This document shows positions 1 to 6,508 of a DNA stretch of 18,881 bases, piece after piece. The notes under the pieces were generated by a model. It was not told the origin of the DNA. It did no database searches and saw only the letters and a program-made list of their open reading frames with translations. Origin of the DNA: Deltaproteobacteria bacterium CG07_land_8_20_14_0_80_60_11 (GTDB taxonomy: Bacteria; Desulfobacterota; Desulfobaccia; Desulfobaccales; 0-14-0-80-60-11); assembly GCA_002779455.1 (NCBI GenBank), contig PEWM01000007.1:1-18881 (forward strand), written 5' to 3'. The translations under genes were made by a program, and so were the position numbers. Each line of letters opens with the position of its first letter. The first letter of the stretch is position 1.

Positions 1-345
1 GATGAGGTCAAGGAGCAGCTTCAGGGGCCGGTGGTGGATCTGGTGGGACGGACCAGCCTCCGGCAGGCCCTGGGGGTGTTGTCCCGGCTCAACCTTTTGG
101 TCACCAACGACTCGGGGTTGATGCACGCCGCCGCCGCGCTCTCGGTCCCCCTGGTGGCCCTGTTCGGCTCCACCGACCCCGGGGCCACCGGCCCCTTCAC
201 CTCCCGGGCCACGGTAATTCGCCATCCCCTGCCGTGCAGCCCATGCTTTAAGCGCACCTGCGATGCAGGCTATACCTGCCTGACTGCCATCAGCGTGGAC
301 GAGGTGGTTGCGGCCGCCCGTTCCCGGCTTAAGGACAGCCCATGA
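1..345 (+). CDS. waaF: ADP-heptose:LPS heptosyltransferase II, 3' part (GT9)
   Basis: This is the C-terminal part of a family 9 glycosyltransferase, which would add the second heptose to the LPS inner core in the cytoplasm from ADP-heptose. The frame is open from base 1, so the start lies outside the window; 114 codons plus the TGA are present. The donor-binding signature is visible as NDSGLMHAAAALSVPLVALF followed by GSTDP and TGPF. The C-terminus carries four cysteines in the pattern C-x2-C-x4-C-x5-C (CSPCFKRTC and then YTC). The TGA overlaps the ATG of gmhB (ATGA), which points to translational coupling within a heptose operon. GT9 membership is clear. The WaaF assignment rather than another GT9 type rests on the TND-SG signature and the gmhB neighbour, so it is less certain. 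Confidence 0.85.
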   Translation, partial: DEVKEQLQGPVVDLVGRTSLRQALGVLSRLNLLVTNDSGLMHAAAALSVPLVALFGSTDPGATGPFTSRATVIRHPLPCSPCFKRTCDAGYTCLTAISVDEVVAAARSRLKDSP

Positions 346-902
346 GTCAACCCGCAGTGTTCCTGGACCGGGACGGCACCATCAACGAACAGATGGGCTA
401 TATCAATCACCTCAGCCGTTTCCGGCTGCTGCCCCAGGTGGTCCCGGCCATTCGCCGCCTCAATGCGGCGGGGCTGAAGGTGGTGCTCGTCACCAACCAA
501 TCCGGGGCGGCCCGGGGCTACTTTCCCGTCACCCTGGTGAATGAGGTCCATGAGCACCTGCAACAGCTCCTGGCGGCCGGGGGAGCGCATCTGGATGGCA
601 TCTATGTCTGCCTCCACGGCCCGGATGAGGGCTGCGCCTGCCGCAAGCCTTCGCCCACGCTGCTGGAGCAGGCGGCCCGGGGCCTCGATCTCGACCTGTC
701 CCGCTCTTATCTCGTGGGTGACCGCTATATCGATATACAGACCGCAGCCAACGCCGGGGCCAAGGGCATCCTGGTGCTCACCGGCTACGGCCGGGGGGAG
801 TACGAATATCTCCGGGCGGGGCAAAGGGTGCAGCCGGTCCAGGTGGCGCTGGATCTTCAAGAAGCGGTGGAGTGGATTTTGCAAGACCTGGGCAAAATAT
901 AG
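342..902 (+). CDS. gmhB: D-glycero-D-manno-heptose 1,7-bisphosphate 7-phosphatase
   Basis: A HAD-superfamily phosphatase of 186 residues, the usual GmhB size. It removes the C7 phosphate of heptose bisphosphate in the ADP-heptose pathway that feeds the heptosyltransferases on either side. Visible motifs are FLDRDGTIN with the nucleophile/acid pair D9 and D11, TNQSG at 51-55, RKP at 101-103 and VGDRYIDI with D127. The zinc-binding loop typical of GmhB is present as C90, H92, C98 and C100. The ATG overlaps the upstream stop by four bases (ATGA). The protein ends GKI just before a repeat-filled gap. Confidence 0.93.
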   Translation: MSQPAVFLDRDGTINEQMGYINHLSRFRLLPQVVPAIRRLNAAGLKVVLVTNQSGAARGYFPVTLVNEVHEHLQQLLAAGGAHLDGIYVCLHGPDEGCACRKPSPTLLEQAARGLDLDLSRSYLVGDRYIDIQTAANAGAKGILVLTGYGRGEYEYLRAGQRVQPVQVALDLQEAVEWILQDLGKI

Positions 903-1192
903 GCTATTTGTGCTGGGCTGTAGGGGCGGGTTTAAAACCCGCCCCTACACCAGCCGTGGCAACTGGCCTCTCGCCCCAAGCTTGGCTTGGGGACGCCATT
1001 GCTCGCCAAGCTTGGCTTGGCATTGGATCGGTCCCAAGCCAAGCTTGGGGTACATTTGGGTTCCCAAGTTCAACTTGGGAACCAGAACATAATAAGTAGC
1101 AAAGGCATGGTGCGCAGTGCGCACCCTTCGCCAACTTTGTCGGGGCGGTTCGCGCACCGCCCCTACGCCACAAATCGCAGGGACCATTACGG
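903..1192. repeat. Cluster of short palindromic repeats filling the gmhB-waaC gap
   Basis: This 290-base gap holds no gene but at least seven palindromes in a row. At 920-948, 14-bp arms GTAGGGGCGGGTTT surround one base. At 974-992 and 1005-1021 the core is CCAAGCTTGGCTTGG, and at 1033-1050 the same core is inverted (CCAAGCCAAGCTTGG). At 1060-1082, 11-bp arms GTTCCCAAGTT surround one base. At 1109-1125, 8-bp arms GGTGCGCA surround one base. At 1139-1166 there is a GGGGCGGT/ACCGCCCC stem. Two of these belong to a GTAGGGGCG family seen again at 18241, and the GTTCCCAAG type recurs at 7711-7765. They look like REP-type or non-autonomous dispersed elements. The spacing is irregular and there are no unique spacers of even length, so this is not a CRISPR. 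Confidence 0.85.
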
Positions 1193-2239
1193 ATGTCCCC
1201 CTCTCATCGACACAGCCATCCTCGAATTCTTTTGGTCAAGCTGAGTTCCTTCGGGGATGTGCTCCATGCCCTGCCGACCCTGGAGGCGGTGCGCGCCGCC
1301 TATCCTCGCGCCCACATCACCTGGCTGGTGGAGGCCGCGTATGCGCCGCTGTTGTCCGGCCACCCGGCGCTCAACGAAGTCTGGGTGGCGCCCCGGCTGC
1401 GCCCCGCCGAGTTTTGGTCCGGGTCCAATCCGGCCACCTGGCGCCGGCTCGTCCAGCAGCTCCGCGCCCGCCCCTTTGACCTGGTGGTGGACGTTCAGGG
1501 CCTGCTCAAAAGCGCCGTGTGGGTGGCCCTGGCCCGGAGTCCCCGCAAGGTGGGCTATGATAAGACCCGGGAGTTGAGCTACCTGGCGCTCACCGAACGT
1601 GTGAAACCGTTTGACCCCGAGGCCCACGCGGTCTGGCGCTACCTGAACCTGGCCCATTATCTGGGGGCCCCCCCTACCCTGCCCCGCTTCCGTCTGGGTC
1701 TGGATACGGCGGTGGATATTTCGGCGCTGATACCGGGTAAGGCTGATCGGCCCCTGGCGGTGCTCCATCCCGGCGCTCGCTGGACCTCCAAACTCTGGCC
1801 CCCGGCGTCCTGGGCGAGCCTTTCGGAGTGGTTCCACGGCCAGGGCTTCCAGGTAGCCGTCACCGGGAGCGCCGCCGACCGGGAGTTGGCCGCGGGCCTG
1901 GTGCGGTTGAGCCAGGCGCCGTTACTCAATCTGGCTGGTTCCACCTCTCTGGCGCAGCTTGCCGGCATCTTACGAAAAGCCCGGTTGGCCGTCACCACCG
2001 ACACCGGGGCCATGCACCTGGCAGCAAGCCTGGGAACGAAGGTCGCGGCGCTGTTCGGCCCCACGGCCCCCTGGCGCACCGGGCCTTTCGGCGAGGGCCA
2101 CCGGGTGGTGCGCCTGGGGCTTTCGTGCAGCCCCTGCTTTAAGCGCCAGTGCCCCGACCCCCGGTGCCTCAACGACCTCACCCCGGCAATGGTTGAGGCC
2201 GCGTGTGAGAAAATCTTGTCTGTCCGACCCATTAGCTGA
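1193..2239 (+). CDS. waaC: LPS heptosyltransferase I (GT9)
   Basis: A complete GT9 enzyme of 348 residues that would transfer the first heptose from ADP-heptose to the Kdo region of LPS at the inner membrane. The N-terminal acceptor-side motif is ILLVKLSSFGDVLHALPTL, close to the SS-GDV-H-LP pattern of WaaC. The C-terminal donor motif is TDTGAMHLAASLGTKVAALF followed by GPTAPWRTGPFG. A cysteine cluster follows in the pattern C-x2-C-x4-C-x4-C (CSPCFKRQC, then PDPRC). The ATG at 1193 leaves ten residues before the conserved motif, and only a weak AGGGA lies upstream. The upstream region is entirely repeats, so no promoter can be assigned. A WaaC identity is more likely than WaaF or WaaQ because of the SSFGDVLH motif. 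Confidence 0.88.
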   Translation: MSPSHRHSHPRILLVKLSSFGDVLHALPTLEAVRAAYPRAHITWLVEAAYAPLLSGHPALNEVWVAPRLRPAEFWSGSNPATWRRLVQQLRARPFDLVVDVQGLLKSAVWVALARSPRKVGYDKTRELSYLALTERVKPFDPEAHAVWRYLNLAHYLGAPPTLPRFRLGLDTAVDISALIPGKADRPLAVLHPGARWTSKLWPPASWASLSEWFHGQGFQVAVTGSAADRELAAGLVRLSQAPLLNLAGSTSLAQLAGILRKARLAVTTDTGAMHLAASLGTKVAALFGPTAPWRTGPFGEGHRVVRLGLSCSPCFKRQCPDPRCLNDLTPAMVEAACEKILSVRPIS

Positions 2240-2305
2240 TAATATGCGGTAGATTTGGGAAATTTTAGCAGCCTACCTGCGGCAGTATATGAGCTATTAG
2301 GATTT

Positions 2306-2418
2306 TGAAAAACGCTTTATTCTGCCATCCTGAACGGAGTGAAGGATCTCAAGCCCTTAAGTCCACGAGATTCTTGCTTCGCTCAGAATGACAAATGTGG
2401 AGGTTGAGGCGTTTTTCA
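2306..2418. repeat. Nested inverted-repeat element (MITE/REP-like)
   Basis: The outer 10-bp arms TGAAAAACGC (2306-2315) and GCGTTTTTCA (2409-2418) enclose an inner imperfect pair. On the left it reads TTCTGCCATCCTGAACGGAG and on to GGATCTC (2320-2350); on the right GAGATTCTTGCTTCGCTCAG and on to AATGACA (2367-2393), roughly its reverse complement. The sequence type (CATTCTGAGCGAAG...GAATCTC) resembles dispersed palindromes common in environmental bacterial genomes. No coding frame was found. The element ends about 40 bases before the Trm112-like gene. Confidence 0.65.
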
Positions 2419-2457
2419 CCCGAGCGATAGTTTACCCCACCCCATTGTGGAGGAAAT

Positions 2458-2628
2458 ATGCCCATCAGCAAAGAACTCCTGGAAATCCTGGCCTGTCCCA
2501 AGTGCAAGGGCGACATTCGCCTCAATGAGAAAGGCGACGGCCTCATTTGCGACCAGTGCCGCCTGGTCTACGAAATCAAGGACGACATCCCCATCATGCT
2601 CATTGATGAGGCCAAACCCTTGAAATGA
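2458..2628 (+). CDS. Trm112 / UPF0434 family zinc-ribbon protein
   Basis: A 56-residue protein starting MPISKELLEILACPKC and ending IPIMLIDEAKPLK. It has two CxxC pairs, C13-P-K-C16 and C31-D-Q-C34, and the closing D-IPIML-DEA motif of the UPF0434/Trm112 family (E. coli YcaR type). In other organisms Trm112 proteins are zinc-binding activators of methyltransferases. The bacterial members are often found beside LPS genes such as kdsB and lpxK, which fits this position. A strong Shine-Dalgarno GGAGG at 2449-2453 fixes the start, although the four-base spacing is short. Its exact bacterial role is not known from sequence. Confidence 0.9.
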   Translation: MPISKELLEILACPKCKGDIRLNEKGDGLICDQCRLVYEIKDDIPIMLIDEAKPLK

Positions 2629-2630
2629 TA

Positions 2631-2750
2631 GTTCTTGGTTTTTGGTTTTTAGTTTTTAGTAGAAGCCCTGGTGGACAAACTGAGCCGCGGGACTAAAACC
2701 TGAACGCCGAAAACCTGGCACGAAAAACCAAAAACGAAAAACCAAAAACC
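2631..2750. repeat. Inverted pair of 7-bp-period tandem repeats
   Basis: The left arm, 2631-2660, repeats TGGTTTT/TAGTTTT with a 7-base period. The right arm, 2721-2750, repeats CGAAAAA/CCAAAAA with the same period on the other strand. About 60 bases of GC-rich non-coding sequence lie between. The right arm ends six bases before the ATG of the next gene, so it occupies the place where a ribosome binding site would be expected. Confidence 0.75.
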
Positions 2751-2756
2751 GTATTT

Positions 2757-3521
2757 ATGCCCCGACTATCCGTAATCGTCATCGCCCTGAACCAGGAGGC
2801 CAACATCGGCGATTGCCTCAAATCGGTGAGCTTCGCCGACGAAATCGTGGTGGTGGACACGGGCAGCGCCGACCGCACCGTGGAGCTGGCCCGGGCCTAT
2901 ACCGGCCGGGTGATTGACGCCCCCTGGGAGGGTTTTGGCCGCACCAAGAACTATGCCCTGGACCAGGCCCGGGGTGAGTGGGTGTTCAGTCTGGACACCG
3001 ATGAGCGGGCGCCGCCGGCCTTGCAGGAGGAAATCCTGGCGGTGGTCGCCGCCGATGGCCCCCGGGACGGCTACCGGGTGGCCCGGAAAAATTACTTCTG
3101 CGGCCGCTGGATCAGGCATTTGGGCTGGTACCCCGATTACACCCTGCGCCTGTTTCGCCGGGGCCGGGGCCGCTTCCGGGACCGGGAGGTCCACGAGGAA
3201 GTGGTGGTAGCCGGGTCCGTGGGGACCCTGACGACCCCGTTAGAGCATTACAGCTACCGGAGCGTCAGCGAATATGTCGCCCGCATGGACCGGTACGCCC
3301 GTCTGGCGGCGCAGGAATTGGCCAAGGCGGGACGCCGCCCCTATCCGGGAGAACTTTTCTTCAGGCCCTTTTTCTCCTTTCTCCATCTCTATTTCATCCG
3401 GCGGGGATTTTTGGAGGGGGCGACGGGGTATGACCTGGCGGTACTCATGAGCATGTACAAGTTTCTGAAATATTACTATCTCCGGGAGCTTTCCCAGGGG
3501 AGGGACTTAGATGGCCATTGA
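2757..3521 (+). CDS. Family 2 glycosyltransferase, LPS core (WaaE/KdtX-like)
   Basis: A GT2 (GT-A fold) enzyme of 254 residues, the size of the WaaE/KdtX group that adds a beta-linked glucose to inner-core heptose. The start LSVIVIALNQEANIGDCLKS is the usual nucleotide-sugar fold, followed by EIVVVDTGSADRT and the metal-binding SLDTDE (D80 and D82). The sequence WYPDYTLRLFRRGRGRF and then VHEEV is characteristic of this subgroup. The hydrophobic C-terminal stretch RPFFSFLHLYFIRRGF suggests membrane association. The ATG at 2757 directly follows a 7-bp repeat and has no visible Shine-Dalgarno. The 3' end overlaps lpxA by 11 bases, so the two are probably co-translated. The sugar and acceptor cannot be read from the sequence. 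Confidence 0.85.
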   Translation: MPRLSVIVIALNQEANIGDCLKSVSFADEIVVVDTGSADRTVELARAYTGRVIDAPWEGFGRTKNYALDQARGEWVFSLDTDERAPPALQEEILAVVAADGPRDGYRVARKNYFCGRWIRHLGWYPDYTLRLFRRGRGRFRDREVHEEVVVAGSVGTLTTPLEHYSYRSVSEYVARMDRYARLAAQELAKAGRRPYPGELFFRPFFSFLHLYFIRRGFLEGATGYDLAVLMSMYKFLKYYYLRELSQGRDLDGH

Positions 3522-4311
3522 CCCCACTGCCAGGGTCGCCCCGGGGGTGGAACTGGCGCCCGGCGTTGAGGTCGGGCCGGGAGTGATCATTGACGGCCCG
3601 AGCACCATCGGCGCCGGCACCCGCATCCTGGCCCACGCCTACATCGGCCCCTACACCACCATCGGGGAGCACAACCTCATCGGCTTCGGGGCCATCGTCG
3701 GCTACGACCCCCAGGATTACGCCTTCACCGGGGAGGAGAGCTACACTATCATCGGCGACCACAACCGCATCCGGGAATACGTCACCATCCACCGGGGCAC
3801 GACTCCCGGCAGCGCCACCCGGGTGGGCAATCACAATTTTCTCATGGCCTTGAGCCACCTGGCCCACAACTCCTGTCTGGGGGATCACGTGGTGGTGGTC
3901 AACGGCGCCCTGGTGGGCGGCTACGTGGAGGTGGCGGACCGGGCCTTTATCTCGGCCAACTGTCTCCTGCACCAGTTCATCCGGGTGGGCGCCCTGGCCA
4001 TCATGCGGGGCGGCGCCCGGGCCTCCCGGGACATTCCGCCTTACGCGGTGATCGATGACACCCACACGGTCAAGGGGGTCAATCTGGTGGGGTTGAAGCG
4101 GGCCGGCTTTGCTTCCCCAACCATTGCCGCCCTGCGCCAGGCCTTCCGTCTGCTCTTCTTCCACCGGGGCAACCTCAAGGCCGCGTGCGCCCGGGTGGAA
4201 CAGGAAGTGCCCCTGACCCCGGAAGTGGCCCACCTCCTGGAATTCATCCGCGCCTCAAAACGGGGCGTGGCTATGGGCCCCAAAGACGCCATTGATGCCG
4301 ACCGCGACTGA
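3511..4311 (+). CDS. lpxA: UDP-N-acetylglucosamine O-acyltransferase, first step of lipid A synthesis
   Basis: A left-handed beta-helix protein of 266 residues (the family is about 255-270). It transfers a 3-hydroxyacyl chain from acyl-ACP to UDP-GlcNAc. Hexapeptide repeats (I/V-G-x4) run from residue 1 to about 165, followed by an alpha-helical C-terminus with NLVGLKRAGF. In an ungapped comparison with remembered E. coli LpxA, the catalytic His125 corresponds to H119 in SHLAH, and His160 to H154 in LLHQF. His144 is Tyr138 here. The chain-length ruler Gly173 corresponds to G167, which in E. coli goes with a C14 chain. The gene is not beside lpxD, fabZ or lpxB but lies between glycosyltransferase genes, overlapping both. 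A lipid-A-like paralogue cannot be fully excluded. Confidence 0.92.
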   Translation: MAIDPTARVAPGVELAPGVEVGPGVIIDGPSTIGAGTRILAHAYIGPYTTIGEHNLIGFGAIVGYDPQDYAFTGEESYTIIGDHNRIREYVTIHRGTTPGSATRVGNHNFLMALSHLAHNSCLGDHVVVVNGALVGGYVEVADRAFISANCLLHQFIRVGALAIMRGGARASRDIPPYAVIDDTHTVKGVNLVGLKRAGFASPTIAALRQAFRLLFFHRGNLKAACARVEQEVPLTPEVAHLLEFIRASKRGVAMGPKDAIDADRD

Positions 4312-5341
4312 TAAGCGCATCCTGGTGATCAAGCTCAAGCAGCCGGGGGACGTCCTGGTGAGCACCCCGGTGATCGCCGCCCTCAAAGCGGCCTGGCCCG
4401 AGTGCCGGTTGGCCTACCTGGTTCCCCGGGGCACTGAGGATATGGTCTCCGGCCACCCGGGGCTGGACGGCCTCATGGTGGTGGACCGGCGGGGCGAAAC
4501 CTGGGGGCAGGCCCTCCGGTTTATCCGAGACCTCAGACGGCAACGCTTCGACCTGGTGCTGGAGCTCTCCGGCGGCGACCGGGGCGCCATCTATACGCGC
4601 CTCACCGGGGCCCGGGAGCGGATCGGCTTTGCCCACCCCCGGCAGCCCTTCTGGCAGCGCCACGGCTGTTTTACGCGGCTGCTCCCCCGCCCACCGGTGA
4701 AAATGCACCTGGTGGACCAAAACCTGGCGGTGGTGCGGGCTTTGGGCATCGAACCGGTGAATCCCCGTTTGCAGTTTTTTTGGGATGCGGCAGTGGAGCA
4801 GAAAGTACGAGACCGGCTGGCGTCCCTGGGACTGGCCGAGCAGCGCTTCGCGGTGATGCATCCCGGGGCCGGCTGGCGCTTCAAGTGCTGGACTCCCGCC
4901 GGTTACGCCCGGGTGATCGAGTTTTTTAAAGAGGAGTGGGGCCTTACCACGGTCCTCACCGGAACCCGGGCCGCCCATGAACAGGAACTGCTGGCCGCGG
5001 TGCTTAAGGAGTGCCGGGCCGCGCCCGTGGATCTGACGGGCCGCCTGAGCCTGAAGGAGCTGGGGGCCCTCATCAGTAAAGCCCGCCTGTTCTTCGGGAT
5101 GGACAGCGCCCCCATGCACCTGGCCGCGGCGGTGAACACCCCGGTGGTGGCCCTCTTCGGCCCCAGCGGGGTGTTCAACTGGGGTCCCTGGGGCGAGGGC
5201 CACCTGGTGATCCAGAAGGATTGGGATTGCCTGCCCTGCGGCCAAGACGGCTGTGAGGGCGGGAAAGTCAGCCGCTGTCTGGTCGAGCTGACCCCGGCGG
5301 AAGTGCTGGAGCGAATGGCGCAGCATTTCGGCCAAATATAG
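4295..5341 (+). CDS. LPS heptosyltransferase III-like glycosyltransferase (GT9, WaaQ-like)
   Basis: The third GT9 enzyme in the window, 348 residues. The N-terminal motif ILVIKLKQPGDVLVSTPVI matches the WaaQ/RfaQ pattern (IKL-GD-L-TPVI), and the donor motif is MDSAPMHLAAAVNTPVVALF followed by GPSG and NWGPWG. WaaQ-type enzymes add a side-branch heptose to the inner core. The C-terminal cysteines are C-x2-C-x4-C-x7-C. I chose the ATG at 4295, which overlaps lpxA by 17 bases; a TTG one codon upstream is the alternative. The TAG stop lies inside one arm of a palindromic element, so the last residue is repeat-encoded. The GT9 family is certain; the acceptor is inferred. Confidence 0.82.
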   Translation: MPTATDKRILVIKLKQPGDVLVSTPVIAALKAAWPECRLAYLVPRGTEDMVSGHPGLDGLMVVDRRGETWGQALRFIRDLRRQRFDLVLELSGGDRGAIYTRLTGARERIGFAHPRQPFWQRHGCFTRLLPRPPVKMHLVDQNLAVVRALGIEPVNPRLQFFWDAAVEQKVRDRLASLGLAEQRFAVMHPGAGWRFKCWTPAGYARVIEFFKEEWGLTTVLTGTRAAHEQELLAAVLKECRAAPVDLTGRLSLKELGALISKARLFFGMDSAPMHLAAAVNTPVVALFGPSGVFNWGPWGEGHLVIQKDWDCLPCGQDGCEGGKVSRCLVELTPAEVLERMAQHFGQI

Positions 5342-5389
5342 GGCGGCCTGTGGCCGCCAAAGGTGGGCGTGCACGGCACGCCCTATATT
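5335..5389. repeat. Compound palindromic element at the 3' end of the WaaQ-like gene
   Basis: The outer arms AATATAGGGC (5335-5344) and GCCCTATATT (5380-5389) are perfect reverse complements. Two hairpins lie inside: GGCGGCC-TGT-GGCCGCC (5342-5358) and GGGCGTGC-ACG-GCACGCCC (5365-5383). The whole could fold as a cruciform or a two-armed RNA. The upstream gene's TAG sits in the left arm. No T-tract follows, so it is not a standard intrinsic terminator. Confidence 0.75.
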
Positions 5390-5454
5390 GCTGAAAATAG
5401 AGTTAGTTAAAAAATCTTTATAAAACCGATCTCTCGGTAAAAAAGGAGGACGAA

Positions 5455-5690
5455 TTGAGTAAAAAATTGGTTTTCATGGTCTTGGCCGGCATTTTTTGAT
5501 TGCATTCGGGTACCTTGTAGGCACATTTTCAATCAGCCCAGCGTCAGCTCAAAAGAAAATTGAATATAAGGTAATTACTGGAACAGACAACCCACAAGGC
5601 CTTCAGTCAATTTTGGATAAAATGGCTGCCGATGGATGGGAATATTATTCTAATCTTCCCATGTCATTGGTGATGATATTTAAAAGATAA
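5455..5690 (+). pseudogene. Small secreted DUF4177-like protein, frameshifted in the signal peptide
   Basis: A strong AAGGAGGA at 5443-5450 precedes a TTG at 5455. That frame reads SKKLVFMVLAGIF and then hits TGA at 5497-5499, immediately after a run of six T. Shifting back one base in the T run gives LIAFGYLVGTFSISPASA, completing a normal signal peptide with a cleavage site near ASA-Q. It is followed by a compact domain (KKIEYKVITG, LDKMAADGWEYYS, LVMIFKR) that resembles DUF4177. The reading is therefore one base short of a 78-79-residue exported protein. It could be a real mutation, a homopolymer sequencing error, slippage-based expression or phase variation. The gene is AT-rich compared with its neighbours. 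A short form could start at TTG 5496 but would lack a ribosome binding site. Confidence 0.6.
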
Positions 5691-5704
5691 GACCATGTTT
5701 TCTT

Positions 5705-5734
5705 ATCATTCCCAACCTGCCGCTTGGGAATGAT
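5705..5734 (+). terminator. Stem-loop after the DUF4177-like gene, possible transcript end
   Basis: The perfect 11-bp arms ATCATTCCCAA and TTGGGAATGAT flank an 8-base loop, starting 15 bases after the stop codon. An A-rich rather than T-rich stretch follows on the + strand, so it is not a classical Rho-independent terminator. It may instead stabilise the 3' end of the mRNA or be another repeat. Confidence 0.35.
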
Positions 5735-5826
5735 ACTGAAAAAAATCTCTGCTTTGCATTTTTAAATGATGCTAAGCAGGGGTAAACGTTAAATTTGTGT
5801 TCACAGAAACCTATGAATAGGATTCT

Positions 5827-5900
5827 GGTAGCCGCAGGCTTTAGCCTGCGCTTCCTGGAAACCTGGTTCATTCCAACGCAGGCTAAAGCCTGCGGCTACC
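5827..5900. repeat. Perfect 24-bp inverted repeat (REP-like pair)
   Basis: The arms at 5827-5850 (beginning GGTAGCCGCAGGCTTTAGCC) and 5877-5900 are exact reverse complements, separated by 26 bases. Each arm is itself nearly palindromic (CGCAGGCT-TT-AGCCTGCG is perfect around its centre), so two small hairpins or one long one can form. The element ends eight bases before the Shine-Dalgarno of the split-barrel gene. No open frame of interest crosses it. Confidence 0.85.
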
Positions 5901-5919
5901 TTTTGCCTAGGAGAAAACC

Positions 5920-6333
5920 ATGGCCAGAGTAGTGGGAGATGGACTGAAGGTCAACGTGGCCCGGAAACCCGGGGAAGAACAGATCATCGACCTGATGGCG
6001 TTGTTCAACCAGAACCCCAACAAGATCATCGTGGTGGCCGGGACGGTGGGAGAGGGCGGGGCCCCCAATACCTGCCCCATTTCCCTCATCTATGCCAAGG
6101 ATGAGAAAACCCTGCTGGTGGGCCTGCTCAGGCACAGCGGCACCTCCGCCAACCTGCGCCGGGACGGCCGGGTCTCCCTGGAAATTATCGGGGCCGACGA
6201 CCTGGTCATGGGGGTCCAGGGGACCATGCGCCTGGTCAGAGAGCCCATGAATTGCAGCGACGCCATGGCTATCTGGGAGATGCAGGTTGCCAAAGTCAAA
6301 CAAGACACCTCCCCGGCCCAGCGGGTGGTCTAG
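5920..6333 (+). CDS. Pyridoxamine 5'-phosphate oxidase-like flavin split-barrel protein, ended by an in-frame TAG
   Basis: A 137-residue protein with the pattern of FMN-binding split-barrel proteins: LMALFNQNPNKIIVVAGTVG, then PNTCPISLIYAKDEKTLLVG, SGTSANLRRDGRVSLEIIG and VQGTMRLVREPM. Such small single-domain members bind a flavin or a related cofactor; the substrate is unknown. AGGAG at 5909-5913 fixes the ATG at 5920. The TAG at 6331-6333 is odd. The same frame continues for 26 more GC3-rich codons (GPASVPRSDKAQAFEQAAFA, then ELKGGV) to a second TAG at 6412-6414. This suggests that the real or ancestral C-terminus is about 27 residues longer, with the first TAG arising for example from CAG, from an error, or being read through. 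Confidence 0.75.
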   Translation: MARVVGDGLKVNVARKPGEEQIIDLMALFNQNPNKIIVVAGTVGEGGAPNTCPISLIYAKDEKTLLVGLLRHSGTSANLRRDGRVSLEIIGADDLVMGVQGTMRLVREPMNCSDAMAIWEMQVAKVKQDTSPAQRVV

Positions 6334-6417
6334 GGGCCGGCCTCGGTGCCCCGGTCGGACAAGGCCCAGGCCTTCGAGCAGGCGGCGTTCGCCGAACTTA
6401 AGGGCGGGGTTTAGGCC

Positions 6418-6466
6418 TTTTGGGGGAGGGGGCAAAGGGCACCCGCCCTTTCCCCCCTCCCCCAAA
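6418..6466. repeat. Long G/C-rich hairpin with G-quadruplex potential
   Basis: The left arm, TTTGGGGGAGGGGGCAAAGG and on to GC (6419-6440), pairs with the right arm at 6445-6466 over 22 positions. There is one mismatch (C6433 opposite C6452) and an ACCC loop. Further C-runs continue to 6483, so the - strand reads as a series of four- to six-G tracts separated by TT, TTT or A. That is a strong G-quadruplex pattern of the GGGGTTGGGG type. The hairpin lies directly after the second TAG of the split-barrel gene and could end or protect that transcript. Confidence 0.7.
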
Positions 6467-6508
6467 CCCCCAACCCCAACCCCTTATAAAGAGGCTGTAG
6501 CCTGCGCC

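Noticed and set aside
974..1082. CRISPR-like repeated units
   Set aside because: Units are palindromes of varying sequence and orientation with irregular short spacing; no cas genes.
3445..5374. Long antisense frames over lpxA and the WaaQ-like gene
   Set aside because: These are typical shadow frames of GC-rich genes; the + strand proteins are clear family members.
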